A DNA stretch of 64,000 nt from JAICYJ01 sp963766445 (GTDB lineage Bacteria; Actinomycetota; Thermoleophilia; Gaiellales; JAICJC01). The DNA lies in NCBI GenBank assembly GCA_963766445.1, contig CAVXZW010000012.1, forward strand, positions 202,941-266,940, written 5' to 3'. The translations under genes and the position numbers were made by a program. This document shows positions 34,740 to 45,837 of this stretch, one piece after another (the stretch's first letter is position 1; each line of letters opens with the position of its first letter). The notes below the pieces were generated by a model. The model was given only the letters and a program-made list of their open reading frames with translations. It ran no database searches and was not told the origin of the DNA.

Positions 34740-35663
34740 CTACCCGGAGGTCTGTTCCTGGAACCACTGCCAGGTGCGCGCCAGCCCCTCGGCCAGCGGC
34801 ACCTGGGGTGCATACCCGAGCCGGTCGCGGGCCTTGTCCACCAGCGAGTAGTTGCGCTGGATCTCGCCGGCCCGGGGTGGCTCGTGCTGCAGCTGCGGTG
34901 AATTGCCCGACACCTCCGCCAGCATCGCCACCAGGTCGTTGAGGCTGGTCTCGACGCCGCTTGCCAGCTGGAAGATCTCCCCGCCCGCGCCCGGCGTCTC
35001 GGCCGCTCGGATCAGGCCGTTGGCGAGGTCGGTCACGAACACGAAGTCGCGTGTCTGGGTGCCGTCGCCGTAGATCGTAAGCGGCTCTCCCGCCATGATC
35101 TTGCGGATGAACAGCGGGATCACGTTCGACTTGCGCGCGGAGCGCGGGCCGTACGCGTTCGAGAACCGCACGGCCACCGCTTCGAATCCGTAGGCGCCGA
35201 AGAAGGCGGAACAGTAGGCCTCGCCGGTGGCCTTGCCGGCGCCGTACGGCGACAGCGGCGCCACCGGCTTGTCCTCCGAGGCGGGGTAGGCGTTGTCGCC
35301 GAGCGGCGCATTGCTGGACGAGAACACGAACCGGCCGACGCCGGCCTGCTTGGCGGCCCACAGCGCCAGTAGCGTGCCGCGCGCGTTCAGGTCGAAGTTC
35401 TCGATCGGGTTCTCGATCGAGTCCACGACCCCCGCCCCCGCGGCCAGGTGGAACATCGCATCGATCCCGTCGCAGGCGCGCTGCAGCGACTCGAGGTCGC
35501 GGACGTCGCCCATCACGAGCTCGACGTCCAGCCCCTCGAGGTGCTCACGCGAGCCGCTCGACAGGTCGTCGTACACGCGCACCGAGTACCCCCGCTCCAG
35601 CAGCAGGCGGGTGAGCGTGGAGCCGATGAACCCGGCTCCGCCGGTGACGACCGCGGACGGCAT
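34740..35663 (-). CDS. NAD-dependent epimerase/dehydratase (UDP-glucose 4-epimerase-like)
   Basis: 307 residues, extended SDR. The dinucleotide motif is VVTGGAGFIGSTL, the Asp of MGDVRD contacts adenine, and FHLAAGAGVVDS and the catalytic Ser/Tyr/Lys (SSSNAPLG, SPYGAGKATGE) follow. RFSNAYGPRS and IYGDGTQTRDFVFVTDLA complete the substrate site. It probably interconverts a UDP-hexose or UDP-uronate for glycan synthesis. It is convergent with the lyase gene, leaving 13 bp between the stops. ATG 35663 gives MPSAVVTGGAG directly at the fold start. Confidence 0.87.
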   Translation of the reverse strand: MPSAVVTGGAGFIGSTLTRLLLERGYSVRVYDDLSSGSREHLEGLDVELVMGDVRDLESLQRACDGIDAMFHLAAGAGVVDSIENPIENFDLNARGTLLALWAAKQAGVGRFVFSSSNAPLGDNAYPASEDKPVAPLSPYGAGKATGEAYCSAFFGAYGFEAVAVRFSNAYGPRSARKSNVIPLFIRKIMAGEPLTIYGDGTQTRDFVFVTDLANGLIRAAETPGAGGEIFQLASGVETSLNDLVAMLAEVSGNSPQLQHEPPRAGEIQRNYSLVDKARDRLGYAPQVPLAEGLARTWQWFQEQTSG

Positions 35664-35672
35664 CGCGGCAGC

Positions 35673-35888
35673 CTACTCTTCGGTCGGCTGACCGGCGCCG
35701 GATCGGCGCCGGTCGTGCTGCCAGCAGGGTGCGCCCTCGAACGCCTCCAGCCCGGCCACCGGCTGAGGCCCCTCGCGCTGGTCGAGGCCGCGCCGCAGCC
35801 GCGGGGCCGCCACCGCGACCAGCCCGCCCACCACGCTGCCGAACACGAACGAGCGCAGCCGCGGCCGCCGGCGCCGGCCGTCGCTCAT
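35673..35888 (-). CDS. Small basic membrane-anchored protein
   Basis: 71 residues. A basic N-terminus (MSDGRRRRPRLR) precedes one short hydrophobic segment (SFVFGSVVGGLVAVAAP), then a charged tail ending in EE. Its start shares ATGA with the stop of the zinc-ribbon membrane gene, so it is the second gene of that two-gene operon. The tail contains EAFEGAPCWQ. I recognise no family. Its reality rests on the coupling and on the sensible topology. Confidence 0.6.
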   Translation of the reverse strand: MSDGRRRRPRLRSFVFGSVVGGLVAVAAPRLRRGLDQREGPQPVAGLEAFEGAPCWQHDRRRSGAGQPTEE

Positions 35889-36409
35889 CCGATCACCTCA
35901 CGGTGCGCGATGAAGCCCGCGATCAGCAGCCCGATCGCCTGCACCCCCGTCGAGGCGGCACCGCCCGCCGACACGGCGATCACCACGGCAGGCACGACGT
36001 AGGCCCAGGCCGCCCCGGCAGCGGCGATCCAGGCGGTGGCGGGAGCGCGGTAGCGGCCGGACGCGGCCAACACGGCGCGGCCGCAGGCGAGGCCGACGAT
36101 ATAGGCGATGATGAAGGTCACGAACCCCAGCCCGTAGCCGCCGACGAACGCCAGCCCCACGCCGAAGGCGGTACCCACGCCGAACGCGGCGCCGATCGCT
36201 CGGGCCGCCGTGCTCGGCTTCAGGATCACCCGCGCGGAGCGCGGCAGCCGGGCGCAGTCGCGGCACTTGATGCCGACGGGTGCCTGCACCATGCAGTCCG
36301 GGCAGATCGGCTTGCCGCAGTTGGAGCAGGAGACGTAGGTCTCCACCCTGGGGTGATTCGCGCACATCCGCGGGCCGGTCGTGAGGTCGGTCCCTGCGGC
36401 GGCTGACAC
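35885..36409 (-). CDS. Zinc-ribbon/B-box-like membrane protein
   Basis: 174 residues from GTG 36409, or 160 from ATG 36367. The N-terminus is a B-box/zf-type zinc module CANHPRVETYVSCSNCGKPIC, followed by CPDCMVQAPVG-KCRDC in which Cys and His ligands are regularly spaced. Four hydrophobic helices make up the rest (GAAFGVGTAFGVGLAF, FIIAYIVGLACGRAVLAAS and so on). This module often precedes rhomboid or other membrane domains in Actinomycetota, but no rhomboid GxSG is seen. TACACT lies exactly 7 nt from GTG 36409, supporting the longer form. Confidence 0.76.
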   Translation of the reverse strand: MSAAAGTDLTTGPRMCANHPRVETYVSCSNCGKPICPDCMVQAPVGIKCRDCARLPRSARVILKPSTAARAIGAAFGVGTAFGVGLAFVGGYGLGFVTFIIAYIVGLACGRAVLAASGRYRAPATAWIAAAGAAWAYVVPAVVIAVSAGGAASTGVQAIGLLIAGFIAHREVIG

Positions 36410-36416
36410 GAGGCCG

Positions 36417-36426
36417 AGTGTAGCAT
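36417..36426. promoter_or_regulatory. Overlapping divergent -10 boxes (zinc-ribbon gene / psuK)
   Basis: On the minus strand TACACT (36417-36422) is followed by 7 nt and GTG 36409. On the plus strand TAGCAT (36421-36426) is followed by 7 nt and ATG 36434. The two hexamers share two bases, so RNA polymerase can serve only one direction at a time. Both transcripts would be leaderless. Confidence 0.65.
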
Positions 36427-36433
36427 CGCGCCC

Positions 36434-37228
36434 ATGCCGGAGCCCTTGATCGTGACGCTCGGAGACGTGCTGGCCCTGTCGCTGATCACCCCGCCCGAGG
36501 GGCTGCTGGCGGAGTCGGCGGAGCCGGCCGAGACACGGCTGATCGTGGGGGGCCGGGCCGCGGTCTGCGCCTGCTGGGTGGTGGCGGCCGAAGCGCGTGG
36601 GCGGGCGGTGTCGGCCCGCTCCTACGACCGGCTGGGCGACCTGGTGGAGGCGGAGCTGGCCGACCGCGGGGTCGAGCTGGAGGGGCCGGGCGTCGAAGGC
36701 CACACCGGCGTTGCCACGGTGGTGCGCGCGCCCGGCGCGCGGCGCACCGCGCTCACCGACCGCGGCGTCTGCGCGAAGCTGGCGCACGAGCTGCTCCAGC
36801 CCGAGTGGTTCGAGGACGCCGACGTGCTGCACGTGAGCGGCTACGCGCTGCTCGACCAGCCCTCGGCCGGTGCCGTCGGGCGCGCCTGCGAGATCGCGCG
36901 CGGAGCCGGCGCCAGCCTCTCGGTCGACCTGGCCAGCGAGCACATCGTCTCGCCGCTGCTGCGGGAGCGGATTCTGCAGCTGCAGCCCGACGTGGTGCTG
37001 GCCACCGCGGCCCAGGCCGAGGCCATCGGCGGCATCGACGACCTCGGCGACCTCGCCGTGATCAGCGACGACGGGGCGCTGCCGGCGATCGATCCGATGG
37101 GCGTGGCCGACGCATTCGCGGCCGGGTTCCTGTCAGCCCTCGCGGCCGGGGCCGACGAGGACGACGCACTGGGCGACGGCCGCCTGCTCGCCGATCATTG
37201 CGCGGGCCTCGACGGGCCGTTGCCGTGA
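36434..37228 (+). CDS. psuK: PfkB-family sugar kinase, probable pseudouridine kinase
   Basis: 264 residues with the ribokinase fold. The N-terminal IVTLGDVLALSL and GGRAAVCACW blocks resemble the family's GG motif. The late signature reads AIDPMGVADAFAAGFLSAL, in which the usual anion-hole GAGD is GVAD; the catalytic Asp is kept but the GAG turn is altered. The protein is 30-50 residues shorter than standard kinases. It shares GTGA with psuG, and that pairing makes pseudouridine phosphorylation the likely role. The changed anion hole leaves activity open. Confidence 0.74.
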   Translation: MPEPLIVTLGDVLALSLITPPEGLLAESAEPAETRLIVGGRAAVCACWVVAAEARGRAVSARSYDRLGDLVEAELADRGVELEGPGVEGHTGVATVVRAPGARRTALTDRGVCAKLAHELLQPEWFEDADVLHVSGYALLDQPSAGAVGRACEIARGAGASLSVDLASEHIVSPLLRERILQLQPDVVLATAAQAEAIGGIDDLGDLAVISDDGALPAIDPMGVADAFAAGFLSALAAGADEDDALGDGRLLADHCAGLDGPLP

Positions 37229-38148
37229 CCCGCGGCTTCACCGGGCTGCTGCGCCTGGCGCCGGAGGTCGAGCGCGCCCTGATCCGATCGCAGCCGGTCG
37301 TCGCGCTGGAGACGTCGCTGGTGGCGCACGGCCTGCCGCATCCCGACGGGCTGGAGGTCGCGCTGCGCTGCGAGGACCGCGTCCGCGCGGCCGGCGTGAT
37401 CCCGGCCACGATCGCGGTCGTGGACGGGGCGGTGCGGGTCGGCCTCGACGAGGAGGAGCTGGAGCGTCTGTCGGTGGCCCGCACGGCGCGCAAGGTGGGC
37501 CCGCGCGACCTGGCCTCTGCCGTGGTGTCCGGGGGCCTGGGCGCCACCACGGTGGCAGGGGCGCTGGCCGTCTGCCGCATCGCGGGAATCCACTTCATGG
37601 CCACCGGCGGCCTGGGCGGCGTGCATCGCGGCTGGCAGCAGACCCGCGACGTGTCGGCGGACACCTACGAGATCGCCTTCGCGGCCGTGTGCGTGGTCTG
37701 CTCCGGGGTCAAGTCGCTGCTGGACGTATCGGCCACGCTGGAGGAGCTGGAGACGCGCGGGATCCCTGTGATCGGATACGGCACCGACCGCTTCCCGCTG
37801 TTCTACCGGCGCGACAGCCCCCATCATCTGCCCGACCGCGTCGACGATCCCGCCACGGTCGCAGCGCTGGCCGCGACGCACTGGGGGTTCGCCCGCGCGG
37901 CCGGGGTGATCGTGGCCAACCCGGTGGCGGAGGAGGCGGCGCTTTCGGCCGACGAGATCGAGCCGGCCGTCGACCTGGCGCTGGCCGAGGCGGAGGCTGC
38001 GGGCATTCGCGGCGCGGACGTCACGCCGTTCGTGCTGGGACGCGTGCACGAGCTGACCGAGGGCCGCAGCCTGGCCGCAAACCGGCGGCTGATCGAGGAC
38101 AACGCCGCCCTGGCGGCGGAGATCGCCCGCGCCTACTACGCGGAGTAG
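37225..38148 (+). CDS. psuG: PsuG, pseudouridine-5'-phosphate glycosidase
   Basis: 307 residues. The catalytic Glu is in ALETSLVAHGLPHPDGL, and VAVVDG-type IAVVDGAVRVGLD follows. The catalytic Lys is in ARKVGPRDLASAV, and FMATGGLGGVHRGW, DVSADTYE and CSGVKSLLDV carry the manganese and phosphate residues. FPLFYRRDS and ANPVAEEAALS are also typical. The enzyme splits pseudouridine 5'-phosphate into uracil and ribose 5-phosphate, so the psuK-psuG pair recycles pseudouridine from RNA turnover. It starts at GTG 37225, coupled to psuK. Confidence 0.93.
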   Translation: MTRGFTGLLRLAPEVERALIRSQPVVALETSLVAHGLPHPDGLEVALRCEDRVRAAGVIPATIAVVDGAVRVGLDEEELERLSVARTARKVGPRDLASAVVSGGLGATTVAGALAVCRIAGIHFMATGGLGGVHRGWQQTRDVSADTYEIAFAAVCVVCSGVKSLLDVSATLEELETRGIPVIGYGTDRFPLFYRRDSPHHLPDRVDDPATVAALAATHWGFARAAGVIVANPVAEEAALSADEIEPAVDLALAEAEAAGIRGADVTPFVLGRVHELTEGRSLAANRRLIEDNAALAAEIARAYYAE

Positions 38149-38158
38149 CGTCGCTCCG

Positions 38159-39010
38159 TCACCAGGTCAGGGTCAGGTGGCGGAAGTCGCAGCGCGGCTC
38201 GTACCCGATCTCGGTGTAGATGTGGTTGCTGGTGGGGTTGGCCGCGTCGGTGAACAGCGAGCACCACGACTGCCCGGCGTCCAGCTCGCGCTGCGACAGC
38301 TCGGCCACGACGGCGCTGGCGTAGCCCCGGCGGCGCAGCGACGGCGGGGTGTAGACGTAGGCGACGGAGGACGACCAGGGCGTGCGGCGGACCACCGCCG
38401 CCATCGAGACCACCTCGCCGTCGTGCTCCCATACCGCCAGATCGTCGTGCGGCAGCATCCGCGCCACCGTCTCGGACGCCTCCTGCGGCGAGATCGTCTC
38501 GCCGATGTCCTCGGCGAACGCGATCGTCCAGCGCTCGAGCAGATCCGCGTCGCCGGCGCTCGCCGTCCGGAACGCGCCGGGCGGCGCGGCCGGCGGACGT
38601 ACGACCCGCAGCTCGAAGGCGTGCAGATCCCGGCGCACCGCCACCTGCGCGCCGGCCAGGTCGCTCCAGGCCCGGGCGAACGGCTCGCTGACATGCCTGG
38701 CGCCGTTCACGCCCGGCGCACGGCGGCCGGCATCGAGCATGGCCGTGACCAGATCGCCGAACCCGATCTCGGCCGGATCCGCGAATCCCGCCACCTGGGC
38801 CGGGTGATCGCCGGTCATCAGCACGAACACGAGCGGGCGCCCGTCCTGCTCGCCGGCGATCATGGTCACCTCGCTGCCGAATGCGTCGGGGGTATCCACC
38901 AGGCGGCGCAGCAGGCCCAGCGACAGCTCACCCTCCGCGCCGGCCGCGCCCAGCGGCTCGGCGACCACGTCGAGCGCCGCCTGCGCGTCTGCGAACTCCC
39001 TGACCTCCAT
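38159..39010 (-). CDS. GNAT-family N-acetyltransferase, two-domain
   Basis: 283 residues. The C-terminal GNAT domain has VAYVYTPPSLRRRGYASAVVAELS, the acetyl-CoA R/Q-x-x-G-x-A motif as RRGYAS, and then SLFTDAANPTSNHIYTEIGYEP. The N-terminal half (EGELSLGLLRRL, MIAGEQDGRPLVFVLM) looks like a degenerate GNAT repeat that often covers the active site. Acceptor is unknown. It is convergent with psuG with 10 bp between stops. ATG 39010 (MEVREFADA) is chosen; a TTG further up adds an unconserved lead. Confidence 0.82.
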   Translation of the reverse strand: MEVREFADAQAALDVVAEPLGAAGAEGELSLGLLRRLVDTPDAFGSEVTMIAGEQDGRPLVFVLMTGDHPAQVAGFADPAEIGFGDLVTAMLDAGRRAPGVNGARHVSEPFARAWSDLAGAQVAVRRDLHAFELRVVRPPAAPPGAFRTASAGDADLLERWTIAFAEDIGETISPQEASETVARMLPHDDLAVWEHDGEVVSMAAVVRRTPWSSSVAYVYTPPSLRRRGYASAVVAELSQRELDAGQSWCSLFTDAANPTSNHIYTEIGYEPRCDFRHLTLTW

Positions 39011-39164
39011 CGGCGGAGTATCGCGCGGCCGGGTGGCAGCCCCGTGCAACTTGGGGGGTTAACCACACCGGCAACGCTGCGAGCGTCCCTGATGATTGGC
39101 GCACAGACGAACCAGACCCCCTTCCCGGCCGCGCCGGAATGGCCCGACGATAGGAGTACGACAA

Positions 39165-40547
39165 ATGAACACCCTTCGTGTAGAGGACTTCGCAGCACTG
39201 CGTGACCGGCTCGCCGGCCGGGTCGTGGAGCCCGGCGATGGGTCGTGGGACGATGCACGCACCGCGTGGAACCTGACCGCGGACCAGCACCCGGCGGCGG
39301 TCGTGGTGGCCGCGTCCGCCGAGGACATCGTGGAGACCGTTCGCTTCGCCTTCGACAACGGGTACGGCGTCACCGCTCAGGGCACGGGCCACGGCGCCGC
39401 GGCGCTCACGAGCCGGCTGGACGGCGTGATCCTGATCAAGACGCACGAGATGCGCGGCGTCGAGATCGACCCGGAAACGCGCACCGCTCGCGCCCAGGCG
39501 GGCGCGCTGTGGATGGACGTGACCGCCCCTGCCCACGAGCACGGCCTGGCCGCCCTGGCCGGATCGTCGCCCGACGTGGGCGTGGTCGGCTACACCCTCG
39601 GCGGCGGTCTCAGCTGGCTCAGCCGCACCTACGGGGTGGCCGCGAACAGCGTCACGGCGATCGAGGTCGTGACCGCCGACGGCCAGATCATCCGCACCGA
39701 CGCGGACAACGATCCGGCGCTGTTCTGGGCGCTGCGCGGCGGCGGCGGCAGCTTCGGCATCGTCACCGCGATCGAGTTCACGCTCTACCCGGTGCCGGAG
39801 GTCTACGCCGGCGTCATGTTCTGGCCGATCGAGCGGGCCGCCGAGGTGCTACGCGCGTGGCACGACCTCGCGCCCTCGCTGCCGGAGTCGATGACGACCG
39901 TCGGCCGGCTGCTGATGCTGCCGCCGATCCCGGACATCCCGGAGCCCCTGCGCGGACGCAAGTTCGCGGTGGTCGAGGCCATCCACCTCGGCGACGAGCC
40001 GGAGGGAGCCGAGCTGCTGGCGCCGCTGCGCGAGCTCGCGCCCGAGATGGACACGGTCGCCACCATCCCGACGTCGGCGCTGTCGGCGTTGCACATGGAT
40101 CCGGAGCACCCGGTGCCCGGTGCCGGCGACGGCATGCTGCTGCGCGAGCTTGACGCCGGCACGATCGACGAGATCGCGGCGCTGGGCATGTCGGGTGCGC
40201 TCGACGCCCTGCTGTCCGTCGAGCTGCGCCAGCTGGGCGGGGCGATCGGCCGGCCCGGGCCGGGCCAGGGCGCGGTCGGCCACTTCGACGCCGCGTACGC
40301 CATGTTCGCCGTCGGCATCGCGCCGGTGCCGCCGGCCAAGCAGGCGGTGATGGCCGCGATCGGCACGGTGATCGCCGCCCTCGAGCAGCACCGATCGGCT
40401 ACCAGCTACATCAACGTCCACGAGCGGCCGACGGATCCGGCGAGGGTGTACGCGCCCACCGTGCATCGCCGGCTGGCGGAGCTGAAGCGCTGGTACGACC
40501 CGACTGACGTGATCCGGTCGAACCATCCGCTCGCACCGGCGGCGTAG
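39165..40547 (+). CDS. FAD-linked oxidase with berberine-bridge-type C-terminus
   Basis: 460 residues. The PCMH FAD-binding domain has TADQHPAAVVVAASAEDI, then GTGHGAAAL in which the His is the usual site of covalent flavin attachment, TARAQAGALWMDV, and GYTLGGGLSWLSRTYG, ALRGGGGSFGIVTAIEF. The end KRWYDPTDVIRSNHPL is the berberine-bridge (BBE) motif, though Asn-His replaces the common F-N/Q. Such enzymes oxidise sugars, alkaloids or antibiotics using oxygen. An AGGAG ribosome-binding site precedes the ATG. The gene is monocistronic and ends at a strong terminator. Confidence 0.88.
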   Translation: MNTLRVEDFAALRDRLAGRVVEPGDGSWDDARTAWNLTADQHPAAVVVAASAEDIVETVRFAFDNGYGVTAQGTGHGAAALTSRLDGVILIKTHEMRGVEIDPETRTARAQAGALWMDVTAPAHEHGLAALAGSSPDVGVVGYTLGGGLSWLSRTYGVAANSVTAIEVVTADGQIIRTDADNDPALFWALRGGGGSFGIVTAIEFTLYPVPEVYAGVMFWPIERAAEVLRAWHDLAPSLPESMTTVGRLLMLPPIPDIPEPLRGRKFAVVEAIHLGDEPEGAELLAPLRELAPEMDTVATIPTSALSALHMDPEHPVPGAGDGMLLRELDAGTIDEIAALGMSGALDALLSVELRQLGGAIGRPGPGQGAVGHFDAAYAMFAVGIAPVPPAKQAVMAAIGTVIAALEQHRSATSYINVHERPTDPARVYAPTVHRRLAELKRWYDPTDVIRSNHPLAPAA

Positions 40548-40549
40548 AG

Positions 40550-40595
40550 CTGAGGCTCCCCCGCGCGGCATGTGCCGCGCGGGGGAATCCCTCAG
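40550..40595. terminator. Strong bidirectional hairpin terminator
   Basis: TCCCCCGCGCGGCA (40557-40570) and its perfect complement (40573-40586) form a 14-bp GC-rich stem around a tiny loop. CTGAGG (40550-40555) and CCTCAG (40590-40595) extend it after a short bulge. It lies between the stops of two convergent genes and can end transcription both ways. No U-tract follows on either strand. Confidence 0.75.
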
Positions 40596-41275
40596 TCGGT
40601 GCGGTCCTGCGGGGCCACTACCGTGCGGCCGGTGAGGTCGCCGTAGAGCGCGCGGATGAAGAGCGCCGAGAACGGCCAGGCCACCGGCGCCGCCAGCGCC
40701 AGTGCCAGCAGCGTGCCGGTGATCGATCCGGCCACCGACTGCACGACCAGGAACATCGAGATCGCGACCGGCGCGCAGAACAGGAGCGTGACCATCCAGA
40801 CGCCCCAGACGCGGCCGAAGTGGGCCATCGCCATCTGGGGCCCCCTCCACAGGGCGCCCGACCGGCGAGCGGTCGCCGGCCGCCACGGCCGGCACGATCA
40901 GGAGCAGCAGCGGCATCGGCGCCACCGAGTAGGGCTGGAACACCAGCACCACCAGCGACGCCACCGGCCCCACGATGACCGCGGTCAGATAGGTCGCCGC
41001 CACCCGTGCGCGGGGCGCCGGCTACGGCAGCCCGCGCAGCATCACGTGGGCGAGCAGCAGGAAGTAGGCGACGCCGTAGCTGAACACGCTGGCCACGAAC
41101 GTGGCCGTGTCGGTCGACCGCGATCCCACCACCAACACCGGCACCGTGGCCAGCCCCAGCGCCACGGCGGTCGCCACCACCAGGTCGGCCCAGGCGCTGC
41201 CGAAGCGGTGCACCGCGGTGGCGAACAGGTCGCCCAGCGGCGCCTGCTTGTGCGACGCCGCCTTTCCGGCCTCGC

Positions 41276-41279
<4 letters not shown>
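40592..41279 (-). pseudogene. Membrane protein, interrupted by one TAG and one frameshift
   Basis: Starts at GTG 41279, sharing GTGA with the clpB stop. The parts read GDLFATAVHRFGSAWADLVV and a second helix ending HVMLRGLP, then an in-frame TAG (41022-41024), then VAATYLTAVIVGPVASLVVL and further helices. After a frame change near 40865 it ends HFGRVWGVWMVTLLFCAPVA..APQDRTD. Joined, it is about 228 residues with five or six helices. I do not recognise the family. It may be a real decayed gene, or an intact gene carrying two base errors, as seems true of several neighbours. Confidence 0.6.
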
Positions 41280-43770
<2,491 letters not shown>

Positions 43771-43789
<19 letters not shown>

Positions 43790-44172
43790 CGCAGTGGGTG
43801 TTTCGCGGGTGTGTAGGGGACGAGATCACGACGGTAGCGCCGATGCACCGCCGACACCTCCTGGTGCATGCGCCGCGCCTGCAGGTCGAGCTGCTGCCTC
43901 GAGGGCGTCCACGCGGCTCAGCAGCTCCACCACCGTCTGCTCGAGGGCCAGCACGTGGGTGGCGCCGGACAGGCTGAGGCCGAGCACGGTGGTGAGGTGC
44001 GTGACCTTGCGCAGGCGGGCGACGTCCGAGTCCGAGTAGCGGCGGGTGCCGCCGGGGGTGCGGCGGGGGCTGACGACGCCCTTGGCGTCGTACATGCGCA
44101 GCGTCTGGGGGTGCATGCCGGCCAGCTCGGCGGCCACCGAGATCGAGTAGCGAGGGTGCTCGGCGGGATCGG

Positions 44173-44176
<4 letters not shown>
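43771..44176 (-). CDS. hspR: HspR, MerR-family heat-shock repressor; frameshifted
   Basis: The first frame reads RYSISVAAELAGMHPQTLRMYD, PRRTPGGTRRYSDSDVARL and LGLSLSGATHVLALEQTVVELL, the winged HTH of HspR. A one-base change near 43905 leads into QQLDLQARRMHQEVSAVHRR and YRRDLVPYTP, a coiled-coil tail that ends at 43771, 19 bp inside clpB. Without the change the frame ends at 43826 with a Gly/Ala tail that looks unnatural. HspR represses dnaK and clpB operons in Actinomycetota. The gene lies in the operon it controls and shares ATGA with the dnaJ stop. Confidence 0.85.
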
Positions 44177-45279
<1,103 letters not shown>

Positions 45280-45280
<1 letters not shown>

Positions 45281-45837
45281 TAGGCGTCCTCTGTCGGCGA
45301 TCCGCTGGAGACGACCACGCGCGCCGGCCGCATCACGCGGTCGCCCAGCGTGTACCCGCGCTGCCAGACCTCGGAGATCACGCCCTCCGGATGATCGGAC
45401 GGCTGCTGTGACAGGGCCTCGTGCAGGTGCGGGTCAAACTCGCTGCCGGGCTCGCTGGCGATCTCCTCGAGGCCACGGCGGCGCAGCAGGTCGACCAGCT
45501 GCTGGCGCACCAGCTGCACGCCCTCGGACACCTTCGCCTGCTCGTGATGCTCGGAGGCGTCAAGCGCCCGCTCCAGGTTGTCGAGCACGGGCAGCAGCTC
45601 GGACACCAGCGACTCGGCAGCCCGGGTGGCCTGGGCCTCAGCGTCGCGGGCGACCCGCTTGCGGTAGTTGTCGAAGTCGGCCGCGACGCGGCGCAGGTCG
45701 GCCAGGTACTCGTCGGCCGCGCGCCGGGCCTGCTCGAGCTCGGACTCGACCAGCTCGGCCATGTCCGCGCCCGCGGCCTCGGGGCCCGGCCCCGCGGGTG
45801 CGGGATCGGGCCCCGGGCAGGGATGGTGCTCGGTCAC
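45280..45837 (-). CDS. grpE: GrpE nucleotide-exchange factor
   Basis: 185 residues. A Pro/Gly-rich N-terminus leads into a long helix (ADEYLADLRRVAADFDNYRK) that pairs in the dimer. The C-terminal beta domain has LPVLDNLERALDAS, EGVQLVRQQLVDLLRRRGLEEI, FDPHLHEALSQQ and VWQRGYTLGDRVMRPARVVV. It resets DnaK by releasing ADP. GTG 45837 overlaps the dnaK stop (GTGA), and its TAA overlaps dnaJ's ATG. Confidence 0.95.
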
